Below are positions 8,969-17,725 of a stretch of 64,000 bases of DNA, one piece after another; within the stretch, counting starts at the first letter, position 1, and every line of letters begins with the position of its first letter. Both the position numbers and the translations under genes were made by a program. The stretch is from Syntrophus sp964555065. GTDB lineage: Bacteria; Desulfobacterota; Syntrophia; Syntrophales; Syntrophaceae. The notes below the pieces were generated by a model. That model was not told the origin of the DNA, ran no database searches, and saw nothing but the letters and a program-made list of their open reading frames with translations. The DNA lies in the NCBI GenBank assembly GCA_964555065.1, contig CAZKRB010000004.1, positions 13,213 through 77,212 on the forward strand. The letters are read 5' to 3'.

Positions 8969-10707
8969 TGCCCCCTTCGCCGCTGTCCGATAACCTGAAT
9001 CTTCTCTGGTCCTCGCTGATCGTGGCCGAACTGGTCAAAAACGGGCTGGATACGTTTTTTATTTCGCCCGGCAACCGCAACGCGCCGCTCGTCTCCGCCC
9101 TGATTCATGACGCGCGCGCCTGCAAGAAAATCTGCATCGATGAGCGGGCCGCCGGATATCGGGCCCTCGGCCACGCCAAGGCGACAGGCCGGCCCGGCGT
9201 CCTGGTCTGCACCTCCGGAACGGCCCCGGCCAATTATTACCCCGCGGTCATCGAGGCTTTCCGGGACGAGGTTCCCCTGGTGATCCTCAGCGCCGACCGT
9301 CCGCCGGAACTGGTGGGCAGCGACGCCAACCAGACGATTTTCCAGCCGGACCTCTTCGGCCGCTATTGCCGGGATTCCCTTTTCCTGCCCTGTCCCGCCG
9401 TCGATTATCCCCTGGAGGCGCTCCTGGCCAAAATCGATTCCCTCATCGCCCGCCCCCCGGGGCCGGTTCATCTCAACTGCGCCTTCCGGGACCCCCTGGT
9501 TCCGGGGATCCCCGACCCGCGCCCGATTCCCGTTGAGCTGCTGGCGTCGGCAGAACGCCTTTACAACCGGGAAGGGCCTTACACGATCTATCCTGTCACG
9601 GAGCCGATGATCCGCGATCTGGATGACATCGCAGCTGAAATCTCCGGGACATCCAGGGGACTGGTCGTCATCGGCCGCCTGGATGGGCCGTCGGATGCCG
9701 AGGCCCTCGAATGGCTGTTGATGACCCTCGGCTGGCCGGTTTACTGCGATATCGCTTCTTCCTTGAAGGGAATTTTCCCGGGAGCCGGGCAGATTTTCAG
9801 TCTCGATCACCCCGAGGCCATCCGTTTGATCAGGGAATACGCACCCGAAACGATCCTGCAGTTCGGCTCGGGTCTCGTATCTAAGCATTACTATGCCTCA
9901 ATCCTTCCGCAGAGCGGGGCAACGGTGATCCAGATCAGCCTCCGGGGCGGACTGCGCGATCCCTCCCACCGAGTGAACACCCGCATCCTGACCTCCGCCC
10001 GTACCTTCATCGATGGTTTGAATCTTCAGAAAGTTTCTTCGCTGGATACAGTGGCGCGGCTGCGACTTCTCGGTCCGCTGGAAACCGCCTACCAGCTCAT
10101 GGAGCAGCTGTGCCTTTCCCGAGAGGCTTTGAGTTTTCCCCGAATTGCATTAGACATCCTGGCGGAGATTCCAGACGGGGAAGGTCTCTTCCTGGGCAAT
10201 TCGCTGGCCATTCGGGCTTTCGATGCGGTCCGCTATCCCTTCCCTCGGAGGATTTCCGTGATCTCCAACCGCGGGGTCAGCGGCATCGAGGGGAACATCG
10301 CCACGAGCGTCGGTTTCGCCGAGGCCTCCCGGCAACGGGTGACGGCGGTCATTGGGGACATTTCCTTCCTCCATGATCTGAATTCCCTTCTGCTCCTCTC
10401 CCGGAGCACGGCCCCCGTCATCCTGATGGTCGTCAACAACGGGGGCGGACGGATTTTCGAGCGCCTTCCCATCCGGGATTGCCCGGAAGTCATCGAACCG
10501 TACATGACGACCCCCCATCGGATGACCTTTGATCGGCTCGCCGCGCAGTTCGAGCTGCCCTATTTTCAGGCCGCCACTCCGGCTGAACTGATCCGGGCTT
10601 ACGGACTGGCCCGGCAGACGGAGCGTTCCGTCCTGCTGGAAGTCATTCTGTCGCCCGAGGCGGATCTGCAAACCTTTCTGGACATGCAGCAGGTTCGCCT
10701 GCCCTGA
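8968..10707 (+). CDS. menD: SEPHCHC synthase
   Basis: Thiamine-diphosphate enzyme that joins 2-oxoglutarate to isochorismate, giving 2-succinyl-5-enolpyruvyl-6-hydroxy-3-cyclohexene-1-carboxylate. 579 residues, normal size. The N-terminal Pyr domain carries FISPGNRNAPLVSAL and IDERAAGYRALGHAK with the conserved activating Glu; ANYYPAVIEA and LSADRPPELVGSDANQTI follow. The C-terminal PP domain carries the diphosphate-binding GDISFLHDLNSLLLL and VVNNGGGRIFERLP. The frame is open upstream, but ATG 8968 coupled to menF matches the family start. menB follows after 26 bases with a GGAAAGGAG ribosome site, so menF-D-B is one operon. Confidence 0.96.
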   Translation: MPPSPLSDNLNLLWSSLIVAELVKNGLDTFFISPGNRNAPLVSALIHDARACKKICIDERAAGYRALGHAKATGRPGVLVCTSGTAPANYYPAVIEAFRDEVPLVILSADRPPELVGSDANQTIFQPDLFGRYCRDSLFLPCPAVDYPLEALLAKIDSLIARPPGPVHLNCAFRDPLVPGIPDPRPIPVELLASAERLYNREGPYTIYPVTEPMIRDLDDIAAEISGTSRGLVVIGRLDGPSDAEALEWLLMTLGWPVYCDIASSLKGIFPGAGQIFSLDHPEAIRLIREYAPETILQFGSGLVSKHYYASILPQSGATVIQISLRGGLRDPSHRVNTRILTSARTFIDGLNLQKVSSLDTVARLRLLGPLETAYQLMEQLCLSREALSFPRIALDILAEIPDGEGLFLGNSLAIRAFDAVRYPFPRRISVISNRGVSGIEGNIATSVGFAEASRQRVTAVIGDISFLHDLNSLLLLSRSTAPVILMVVNNGGGRIFERLPIRDCPEVIEPYMTTPHRMTFDRLAAQFELPYFQAATPAELIRAYGLARQTERSVLLEVILSPEADLQTFLDMQQVRLP

Positions 10708-10733
10708 ACCTCTTTAGGAAAGGAGAAAAACCT

Positions 10734-11627
10734 ATGATCTCAGAAATATTCGACCCTGAACTCTGGCTTGAAGTGTCTGGTTTCGACTTTGAAGACATCA
10801 CCTACCACCGCGCCAGGACACAGGGCACGGTGCGCATCGCCTTCAACCGGCCGGAGATCCGCAACGCCTTCCGGCCGAAAACCGTCGACGAACTCTATCT
10901 CGCTCTGGACCATGCCCGCATGACCCCCGATGTCGGCGTCGTCCTCCTCACCGGCAACGGCCCGTCGCCCAAGGACGGGGTGTGGGCCTTCTGCTCCGGC
11001 GGCGACCAGCAGATCCGGGGAAAGGACGGCTATAAATACGTCGGCCGGGAAGGTAAGGTCGATCTCAGTCGTCTGGGACGGCTCCACATCCTGGAAGTCC
11101 AGCGCCTCATCCGCTTCATGCCCAAGATCGTCGTGGCCGTTGTCCCCGGATGGGCCGTCGGCGGCGGCCACAGCCTCCATGTGGTCTGCGACCTCACCCT
11201 GGCCTCTAAGGAGCATGCCGTCTTTCGCCAGACAGACCCCGATGTGGCCAGCTTCGACAGCGGCTACGGCTCCGCCTATCTGGCCAAGCACATCGGGCAG
11301 AAGCGCGCCCGGGAGATCTTCTTCCTGGGATTCAATTATTCCGCTCAAGAGGCCTTCGAGATGGGCATGGTCAACAAGGTTGTCCCCCACGGGGAACTGG
11401 AAAAAGTCGCCCTGGAGTGGGCCGGCATCATGAACGCCAAGTCCCCCACAGCCATGAGGATGCTGAAGTACGGCTTCAACCTGATGGACGACGGCATGGT
11501 GGGGCAGCAGCTCTTCGCCGGAGAGGCCACCCGCCTGGCCTACGGAACGCCGGAAGCCGAAGAGGGCCGGAACGCCTTCCTGGAGAAGCGCCCCCAGGAC
11601 TTCAAGAAATTTCCCTGGCATTACTGA
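10734..11627 (+). CDS. menB: 1,4-dihydroxy-2-naphthoyl-CoA synthase
   Basis: Crotonase-fold enzyme that cyclises o-succinylbenzoyl-CoA to 1,4-dihydroxy-2-naphthoyl-CoA. 297 residues. The oxyanion-hole region PGWAVGGGHSLH, the SGGDQQIRG loop and the RQTDPDVASFDSGYGSAYL active-site stretch are clear. The RQTD motif has Asp where the E. coli enzyme has Gly, which matches the MenB class (as in mycobacteria) that uses a side-chain carboxylate instead of bicarbonate. Its substrate must come from menC and menE, encoded about 28 kb away in this window, so the pathway is split. The strand continues into a restriction-modification island with a clear drop in GC. Confidence 0.97.
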   Translation: MISEIFDPELWLEVSGFDFEDITYHRARTQGTVRIAFNRPEIRNAFRPKTVDELYLALDHARMTPDVGVVLLTGNGPSPKDGVWAFCSGGDQQIRGKDGYKYVGREGKVDLSRLGRLHILEVQRLIRFMPKIVVAVVPGWAVGGGHSLHVVCDLTLASKEHAVFRQTDPDVASFDSGYGSAYLAKHIGQKRAREIFFLGFNYSAQEAFEMGMVNKVVPHGELEKVALEWAGIMNAKSPTAMRMLKYGFNLMDDGMVGQQLFAGEATRLAYGTPEAEEGRNAFLEKRPQDFKKFPWHY

Positions 11628-11701
11628 GGGCGAGGTCGATTTGCACAGGGGAGATCAAGGATGCTGTCACGATTGGTAAAGATCATGATTGTTGACTGGA
11701 A

Positions 11702-12916
11702 ATGACGATGACAACGAAGACCATTGACCCTGCAGAAGGCATGGCGCAGTCCGGTGCCGTCATGGAGAGAAAAACTTTTGCTGAGTTCTTTGCCGGCATC
11801 GGATTGATGCGGATGGGGCTGGAAAAAGAAGGCTGGAAGGTTGAGTTTGCCAACGATATTGCCGCAGACAAATACGATATGTATGCAGATCATTTTCCTG
11901 ATGCAAAATCTCATTTCATTCTTGGCGATATTCATGATTTGAGCGCTGATTCCATCCCGACGGTTGCTCTAGCGACGGCTTCTTTCCCCTGCAATGACCT
12001 TTCCTTGGCAGGTATGCGCAAAGGGTTGGCGGGCAAAGAATCCTCTGCTTATTGGGGCTTTGTGAAAGTACTTGACGAAATGGGCGACCGTCGCCCGCCT
12101 TTGGTGCTTCTCGAAAACGTTGCCGGCTTCTTGACCTCCCATGGCGGTCGAGATTTTCAAGCTGCTTTGCTCGCGCTCAATCGGCTGGGCTATGCGGTTG
12201 ATCCCATGATTATTGATGCGGCTCGGTTTGTTCCGCAAAGCCGAGTTCGATTATTTGTAATCGGCCGCCAACAAAAAGGACGGGGAATGTGGAATATTCG
12301 CGAAACGCGAAGTTTTTATGAAAGCGATGTCCGTCCCAAGCCTCTAGCTGAATTTATCCTCTGCCATCCCGAGATTGTGTGGAACATCAGAACAGTTCCC
12401 GCGCTACCCGTCAATTCATCGGATCTATCTGATATCGTGGAAGATCTATCCGACACGTCTCCATCTTGGTGGAATGATGCACGACGAAATTATCTCGTCA
12501 ATCAAATGAGTGAAAGGCATGCTGCGCAGCTTAAAAAAATGATGGAAGGTGATAAGTGGTCCTATGGCACCGTATTCCGCCGGGTAAGAAATGGGCGTTC
12601 CATGGCTGAGTTGCGGAATGATGCAATGGCCGGCTGTCTGCGAACCCCCCGCGGAGGCAGTGGCCGGCAGATATTAATTCAGGCGGGATATGGGCAAGTC
12701 AAGGTTCGCCTCTTGACGCCTCGGGAGTGTGCACGGTTGATGGGCGCCGATGAGTTTGTCATTAATGCAAGTTTGAACAAGGCCCTATTTGGATTTGGCG
12801 ATGCGGTATGCGTTCCCGTCATATCCTGGATTGCCAGGCACTACTTAAACCCCCTATTAGAAAAAATGTTCGGCAATGGGGGAAAATCATCATTGCCGGT
12901 TTCTAACTGCAGCTAA
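11702..12916 (+). CDS. DNA (cytosine-5) methyltransferase
   Basis: SAM-dependent C5-cytosine methylase, the protective half of a type II restriction-modification system. Motifs in order: I FAEFFAGIGLMRMGLEKEGW, IV FPCNDLS with the catalytic Cys, VI LLENV, VIII QSRVRLFVIG, a short target-recognition region, then IX/X (RLLTPRECARLMG, FGFGDAVCVPV). Motif IV is PCND rather than the usual PCQ. About 400 residues; the true start may be ATG 11702 or ATG 11762 (MERKTFAEFF). Base composition is visibly more AT-rich than the men genes on one side and the lyase on the other, a sign of recent transfer. The recognition sequence cannot be read from the protein. Confidence 0.93.
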   Translation: MTMTTKTIDPAEGMAQSGAVMERKTFAEFFAGIGLMRMGLEKEGWKVEFANDIAADKYDMYADHFPDAKSHFILGDIHDLSADSIPTVALATASFPCNDLSLAGMRKGLAGKESSAYWGFVKVLDEMGDRRPPLVLLENVAGFLTSHGGRDFQAALLALNRLGYAVDPMIIDAARFVPQSRVRLFVIGRQQKGRGMWNIRETRSFYESDVRPKPLAEFILCHPEIVWNIRTVPALPVNSSDLSDIVEDLSDTSPSWWNDARRNYLVNQMSERHAAQLKKMMEGDKWSYGTVFRRVRNGRSMAELRNDAMAGCLRTPRGGSGRQILIQAGYGQVKVRLLTPRECARLMGADEFVINASLNKALFGFGDAVCVPVISWIARHYLNPLLEKMFGNGGKSSLPVSNCS

Positions 12917-12973
12917 TTTTTGCTTACGGTTTTGCTTTTTCTGAGCATATCGTAAAGGAGAGACAGAACAGCC

Positions 12974-13903
12974 ATGGGCAAATTGGAATCGTTGCTTGCG
13001 AAATTTGCGTCTGAGAACAAGATCCAGGGGAAAGGACCTCTGAGCGTTGTTCTCGTTGTGACACGAAAGGCGAGTGAAAAGACTCCACCTTTTTCACCCG
13101 ATCATTTTCTGACTTCCCAGAGAGGACAAGTTGCCGGCCTTGGGCGTGCCGCGGTTCAAGCAATCCTTTCCGATTATGGCATTCAGAGGGTGTTGGCTGA
13201 GGAAGGCGGCAGAACCAGCCGGGGCAGCATCAATAAAATGAAGGTATATGTGGATTTTTTAAACGATCTTGCGAAAGGAAACCTGCTTGATTTTATCGTC
13301 ATAGAAAAATGGTGGATTCATCGCATTCAGGAATATTTCGGATCCAAACCGTTTGGACTGAAGGTTGATCCTTCAAAGTCGATTCGGAGCATCGTTGCCG
13401 ATTTAATCGAGGCTGCCTTTGCACGACAGCGAGAATGTCCTGGCCTGATGGTTGCCGGCGCCGTTTTGCAGCACCTGGTGGGCGCCAAGCTCGAAACGGC
13501 TCTCCCCGAGGTCCATATGGAACACCACGGATTCTCTGTTGCCGATTCGCCATCAGGAAGAAAAGGGGATTTTCTTATTGGAGACACGGCGATCCATGTA
13601 ACGACTGCGCCGACGGAAGCATTGATCAGGAAATGCTGCGACAACCTGGCGCAAAATCTTCGACCTTTGTTGATCACCACACAAAGTGGGGTTGGCGGCG
13701 CTATTGCTCTGGCAAGAAATGCAGATGTCGCTGAAAGAATTGATGTTCTGGAAATCGAACAGTTTGTTGCCGCCAATGTATACGAATGGAGCGCCTTTCA
13801 ACAGTCAAAACGCGCTCTGAATGTCCACCAACTGGTCGAAGCCTACAACCGTATTATTGACGAATGTGAAACCGATCCCAGTTTGAGGATTTCGGTGGGA
13901 TAG
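12974..13903 (+). CDS. DUF4928-family protein, probable restriction endonuclease
   Basis: 309-residue protein that I recognise as DUF4928 from the blocks GKGPLSVVLVVTRKA, LAEEGGRTSRGSI, AVLQHLVGAKL, EHHGFSVAD and GDFLIGDTAIHVTTAPTEAL. Members of this family sit beside C5 methyltransferases, and the position between the methylase and Vsr makes it the best candidate for the cutting subunit. GDFLIGDTAIHV could be the core of a PD-(D/E)XK-like nuclease fold, but the usual ExK is not obvious, so activity is an inference. A GTAAAGGAGAG ribosome site lies just before the ATG. The stop is only four bases before the Vsr start. Confidence 0.75.
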   Translation: MGKLESLLAKFASENKIQGKGPLSVVLVVTRKASEKTPPFSPDHFLTSQRGQVAGLGRAAVQAILSDYGIQRVLAEEGGRTSRGSINKMKVYVDFLNDLAKGNLLDFIVIEKWWIHRIQEYFGSKPFGLKVDPSKSIRSIVADLIEAAFARQRECPGLMVAGAVLQHLVGAKLETALPEVHMEHHGFSVADSPSGRKGDFLIGDTAIHVTTAPTEALIRKCCDNLAQNLRPLLITTQSGVGGAIALARNADVAERIDVLEIEQFVAANVYEWSAFQQSKRALNVHQLVEAYNRIIDECETDPSLRISVG

Positions 13904-13907
13904 CAAA

Positions 13908-14429
13908 TTGGATACCTTTCCTCCGGAAAAGCGAAGCGATATCATGCGTCGTGTGCATTCGACCAACACAACGCCTGAAAGGAAAGTACGCTCTTTGCTC
14001 CACAAACTCGGTTTCCGATTTCGCCTGCATCGGAATGATCTACCGGGAAAACCGGATATCGTCCTTTCAAAGTACCGCACCTTGGTTTTTGTGCATGGCT
14101 GCTTCTGGCATCGGCATCAGAGCTGCCCTCATGCGACGACGCCGGCCAGCCGGCAGGAATACTGGCTTCCCAAGTTTTATCGCACCGTAGATCGAGACAG
14201 AAAAAACAAAGAGGAACTTCAGCGGCAGGGCTGGAAGGTCGTCGTTGTCTGGGAGTGCGAGACCAAAAACGTACGAAAGCTTGCAGAACGGCTCATGAAG
14301 GATATCAACACTCCTGCCGGGCCAGCGAATGTTTTACCTGCGCAAATGGTTGCTGACGCAGTCCAAGATTTCAATGTTATAGAAGAATCCGGCAGATTTT
14401 CCCATCTTCCGCATAAAAGGCCCTCTTAA
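13908..14429 (+). CDS. vsr: Very short patch repair endonuclease
   Basis: Nicks DNA 5' of T:G mismatches that arise when 5-methylcytosine deaminates, and so accompanies C5 methylases. The first 135 residues carry the full family pattern: RSDIMRRVHSTNTTPE, LHRNDLPGKPDIV with the catalytic Asp, FVHGCFWHRH, and DRDRKNKEELQRQGWKVVVVWECE. The C-terminal 40 residues are a non-conserved tail. Translation starts at a TTG (13908), four bases after the DUF4928 stop, so it is probably coupled. Its presence supports the neighbouring methylase being active and cytosine-5 specific. Confidence 0.95.
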   Translation: MDTFPPEKRSDIMRRVHSTNTTPERKVRSLLHKLGFRFRLHRNDLPGKPDIVLSKYRTLVFVHGCFWHRHQSCPHATTPASRQEYWLPKFYRTVDRDRKNKEELQRQGWKVVVVWECETKNVRKLAERLMKDINTPAGPANVLPAQMVADAVQDFNVIEESGRFSHLPHKRPS

Positions 14430-14507
14430 CTCAGAGAATGTAATGGACACACCTATTCCCCTCTGTTATGTAATCGAACAAACACACGAGAATTAAAGGA
14501 GAATCTC

Positions 14508-15956
14508 ATGATCATCACCCTGGCTGATGGAAGGCGCGTGCCGGTGGAAATGCACCGGGTCAAGATCGTACAGAAGATCAACCTGCTTCCGGCGGCACAG
14601 CGCCTGGATTGCCTCCGGGAGGTGGGCTACAATACCTTTCTCCTGCAGTCGCAGGATGTTTTTCTCGATATGCTGACGGACAGCGGGACCAATGCCATGA
14701 GCGACAACCAGCTGGCCGCCATGATGGTGGCCGATGACGCCTATGCCGGTTCCGCCAGCTTCCAGAAACTGGCCAAGGTGGTAAAAAAGGTCTTCGGCTT
14801 CGAGCACACCCTGCCCGTCCACCAGGGGCGGGCCGCCGAGCATCTCCTCGTCAAGGTCTTCCTCAAGGCGCCGCAGGTCGTGCTGGACAATTATCACTTT
14901 CCTTCCACCCGGGTTCACGTGGAAATCGTCGGCTCCCAGATTCTGGACCTGGTGGCGGACGACGCCCTGGTTCCCGCGGGCGACAATCCCTTCAAGGGGA
15001 ATATCGATCTCGCCAAGCTCCGGAAGGCCATTGAAGTTCAAGGGGCGGAGAATGTCGCCTTCATCCGCATGGAAGCCACCACAAACCTCATCGGCGGCCA
15101 GCCTTTCTCCATGCAGAACCTCCGGGATGTTCGGGAAATCGCCGGCCGGCACGGCATCCTCCTGGTCCTCGACGGCAGCCTGATCGGGGAGAACGCCTAT
15201 TTCATCAAACAGCGCGAAGCCGGTTATGCCGACAAACCCATCCAGGAAATCCTGCTGGAAATGATGGGGATGGTGGATATCCTCTACATGTCGGGCCGCA
15301 AGAGCGGCGGGGCCCGGGGGGGGCTGATCGCCACGAACAACAGAGCGTATTTCGAGTCCCTGATGAACTGGCTTCCCGTCTATGAGGGGTTTTCGACCTA
15401 CGGGGGCATGTCCACCAAGGAAATCGAGGCCATGGCCGTGGGCCTGGAGGAAATGACCGAGACCGAAGTGGCGGGAAGCAGCCCCGAGTTCATCGCGTAC
15501 CTCGCCGACCGGCTGCAGGGGCACGGCATCCCCATCGTCACCCCACCGGGCGGACTGGCCTGTCACGTCGATGCGAAAGCCTTTCTGCCCCATATCCCGC
15601 CGCTTCAGTATCCGGCGGAAGCCCTCAATGCGGCCCTGTACCTCGTCTCCGGGGCGCGGGGGGTGGAACGGGGAACCATGTCGGAAGACCGGGATCGAAA
15701 GGGCAACGAAATCGTCGCCCGGATGGAACTCGTGCGGATCGCCATTCCCCGCCGCGCCTTCACCATCGGCCAGCTTGAGTATGTGGCGGAGCGCCTCTCC
15801 TGGCTTTACCGTCATCGGGAGCTCATCGGGGGGCTCCGGTTCGTCCAGGAGCCGCCGGTGATGCGCTTCTTCTTCGGCAGGCTGGAGCCCCTGGGCGGTG
15901 ATTGGGGGCGGAAGGTGGTAGACGCCTTCCAGGCCGATTTCGGCGGCGAACTCTGA
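14508..15956 (+). CDS. Tryptophanase / tyrosine phenol-lyase family protein
   Basis: PLP-dependent beta-eliminating lyase of 482 residues. Shared with TnaA and TPL are FLLQSQDVFLDMLTDSGT, the phosphate-binding PVHQGRAAEH, the TNLIGGQPFS stretch, GENAYFIKQREAGY and a C-terminal VRIAIPRRAFT that holds the carboxylate-binding Arg. The Schiff-base Lys is in YMSGRKSGGARGG. The Arg normally two residues after the PLP-binding Asp region (DSAR in TnaA) reads DGSL here, so the cofactor or substrate site differs from true tryptophanase. A strong AAAGGAG precedes the ATG. It could release ammonia and pyruvate from an amino acid other than Trp or Tyr. No aromatic permease or leader peptide is adjacent. 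Confidence 0.85.
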   Translation: MIITLADGRRVPVEMHRVKIVQKINLLPAAQRLDCLREVGYNTFLLQSQDVFLDMLTDSGTNAMSDNQLAAMMVADDAYAGSASFQKLAKVVKKVFGFEHTLPVHQGRAAEHLLVKVFLKAPQVVLDNYHFPSTRVHVEIVGSQILDLVADDALVPAGDNPFKGNIDLAKLRKAIEVQGAENVAFIRMEATTNLIGGQPFSMQNLRDVREIAGRHGILLVLDGSLIGENAYFIKQREAGYADKPIQEILLEMMGMVDILYMSGRKSGGARGGLIATNNRAYFESLMNWLPVYEGFSTYGGMSTKEIEAMAVGLEEMTETEVAGSSPEFIAYLADRLQGHGIPIVTPPGGLACHVDAKAFLPHIPPLQYPAEALNAALYLVSGARGVERGTMSEDRDRKGNEIVARMELVRIAIPRRAFTIGQLEYVAERLSWLYRHRELIGGLRFVQEPPVMRFFFGRLEPLGGDWGRKVVDAFQADFGGEL

Positions 15957-16269
15957 GGCCCGGGTCAGGGCCCCCCTGCCGTGAGGGCAGTCCCTTCAGA
16001 AAATCCGGTGGAAGGGGTTGGAGGATCTGCTTGATGGCTCATGGGGATGGACCTCGGCCGCCTTTTTCCTCCCCCGATAGGGATAACGCCCCGAATGAGC
16101 GGTCCGCAGTTGCGTGTCTGGCTAAAATCGGTTGATGTCCCGACTGGGTCTAAGCACCATTTTTTACTGATGGCGCGCGGAGTATCCGGGGCGGTATGAC
16201 CGCTGACAGGCTGTTACATTATGATGATCATCATAAGAAGAAAGCGATTTTGAGAATGAGAGGATAACG
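15957..16269. other. Intergenic region before phosphoribosyltransferase
   Basis: No gene recognised. It carries a GC-rich stretch just after the lyase stop that can fold weakly, and a perfect 18-base palindrome at 16219-16236 described separately. Confidence 0.5.
16219..16236. promoter_or_regulatory. Perfect 18-base palindrome, candidate operator
   Basis: TTATGATGATCATCATAA reads the same on both strands. It lies 34 bases upstream of the phosphoribosyltransferase ATG, in the place expected for an operator. No matching regulator gene is adjacent and no clear promoter was identified, so the role is a guess from symmetry and position. Confidence 0.45.
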
Positions 16270-16884
16270 ATGCCGTTGCCTGCCGAAAAAAAGTTCCGAT
16301 GCGAGATTCTGACCTGGGGAGGAATTGTCCGGGACGCGAGAACGCTTGCCTGGAAAATTCGAGATTCGGGGTATGCGCCGGACATCGTCGTCGCCATCGG
16401 CCGGGGCGGCTATGTCCCGGCGAGGATTCTCTGCGACTATCTCCTCGTTCATGATCTGGCTTCGATCAAGGTTGAACACTGGGGAACCTGCGTGGTGAAG
16501 GAACAGGCCGTCATCAAGTTTCCCCTCGCCGCCGAGATCCGCAACAAGAGGGTCCTGCTCGTCGATGACGTGACGGACACCGGCGAGACCCTGAAGGTCT
16601 CGCTCCAGTACCTGCAAAGCTTCGGGCCGCAGGAGGTCAGAACGGCGGTCCTGATCCATAAAAGCTGCTCCACGATCATGCCGGATTACTATCTCCGGAC
16701 GATCATCAAATGGCGGTGGGTCATTTTCCCCTGGCATGTCATGGAGGACCTGACGGAATTTGTCCAAAAGCTGAAAGGCGAGGGCATCCGTGGGGAGGAG
16801 GAGCTGCAGAGCGCTCTGATGCAGAGATACGGCATCGATGCTTCGCTGGAGAAAATCCGGGAAACGTCAGCGATGATCGGGTAG
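16270..16884 (+). CDS. Phosphoribosyltransferase (purine salvage type)
   Basis: 204-residue type I phosphoribosyltransferase. The PRPP-binding loop is VLLVDDVTDTGETL, with an upstream VAIGRGGYVPARIL block typical of purine and xanthine phosphoribosyltransferases. The C-terminal region (about residues 160-204) is helical. It probably converts a free purine base plus PRPP to the nucleotide. The next gene, a cytidine-deaminase-like protein, begins one or four bases after the stop, so the two form a nucleobase-salvage pair. Base specificity cannot be set by eye. Confidence 0.85.
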   Translation: MPLPAEKKFRCEILTWGGIVRDARTLAWKIRDSGYAPDIVVAIGRGGYVPARILCDYLLVHDLASIKVEHWGTCVVKEQAVIKFPLAAEIRNKRVLLVDDVTDTGETLKVSLQYLQSFGPQEVRTAVLIHKSCSTIMPDYYLRTIIKWRWVIFPWHVMEDLTEFVQKLKGEGIRGEEELQSALMQRYGIDASLEKIRETSAMIG

Positions 16885-16885
16885 C

Positions 16886-17272
16886 GTGATGAAGGCAAGA
16901 CTCATCGAGGAAGCGACCCGGATCATCGGGACCTTTCCCCTGGACCCCTATCCGACGAATTATGCGGGGAAAGTCGGGTCAGCCCTGGTGACGGACCAGG
17001 GCAACATCTATACGGGGATATCCCTGAATCTGGCCTGCAACGTCGGCAGCTGCGCCGAACAGGGCGCCGTCCTTGAAATGCTCAAAAGGCGGGAGACGAA
17101 GATCGCGATGATCGTAAGCATTTACGAAGGGGGCAGAATCATTGTCCCCTGCGGCAGATGCCGCGAGATGATCGCGCAGATCGATCGCCGCAATCATAAT
17201 ACCCTGGTCCTCGTCGATGCCGAAAGAACCGCTTCCTTATCTGAATTGTTGCCCTGCCAGTGGTACTTTTGA
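16886..17272 (+). CDS. Cytidine-deaminase-like zinc protein
   Basis: 128-residue member of the cytidine deaminase fold. The zinc site is visible as SCAEQGAV (Cys-Ala-Glu with the catalytic Glu) and VPCGRCREM (PCxxC). It lacks the C-terminal half of the larger enzymes and matches the short homotetrameric class. Translation can start at GTG 16886 or ATG 16889; both follow the phosphoribosyltransferase stop directly. It may deaminate cytidine or a related base; blasticidin-deaminase-like proteins share these motifs. Confidence 0.8.
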   Translation: MMKARLIEEATRIIGTFPLDPYPTNYAGKVGSALVTDQGNIYTGISLNLACNVGSCAEQGAVLEMLKRRETKIAMIVSIYEGGRIIVPCGRCREMIAQIDRRNHNTLVLVDAERTASLSELLPCQWYF

Positions 17273-17725
17273 CGGCTTGCGCCTGTTGCCTCCACTAAGT
17301 TCCGAGTCGCCGGTCCTCCGATGACCGACCTTATCGTCCTTTCCCGTTCCGACCCTTTCGAATTCATCCTCCACGGTTGCCGTCGCCGTTGGGGAGCCGA
17401 TTGTAAGATTGCCCTGACGTTGTCGAATTTCCGGTTTTTGTTTGTCGGTTAAACATGACGACGGAACACAGGAATCAGGCCTGAAAATCACTTTTCCTTT
17501 CTTGCATTTCTCCGTCCTGCCCGACCTTTCAACTTAACCACATTAATGCTCTTGACTCTCCATTTTTCTCTCTCTATACTTAAGCGCAAGATAAAATAAG
17601 CCGTATTCCGCGATCAACCGTTATCAGATCCTTTATCCCTCTACTGAAAAAAGAATTTCTTTTTAAAAGCCTCACTTCGAAATGCCGCCCAACAAAAGTA
17701 TCCCTGGGGAAAGGGGGAACAAACC
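17273..17725. other. Intergenic region before the heme-enzyme block
   Basis: 453 bases with no recognised gene. It contains the promoter at 17552-17580 and a comparatively AT-rich leader of about 145 bases before the peroxidase ATG at 17726. Confidence 0.55.
17552..17580 (+). promoter_or_regulatory. Near-consensus sigma-70 promoter of the heme-enzyme block
   Basis: TTGACT (17552-17557) and TATACT (17575-17580) with an exact 17-base spacer; each box has one mismatch. The downstream leader is about 140 bases long and reaches GGGGAAAGGGGG just before the peroxidase start. It is one of the best promoters in the window and fits a single transcript through the following packed genes. Confidence 0.75.

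Noticed and set aside
14493..15815. 440-residue minus-strand frame opposite the lyase
   Set aside because: Antisense shadow of a clear PLP enzyme.
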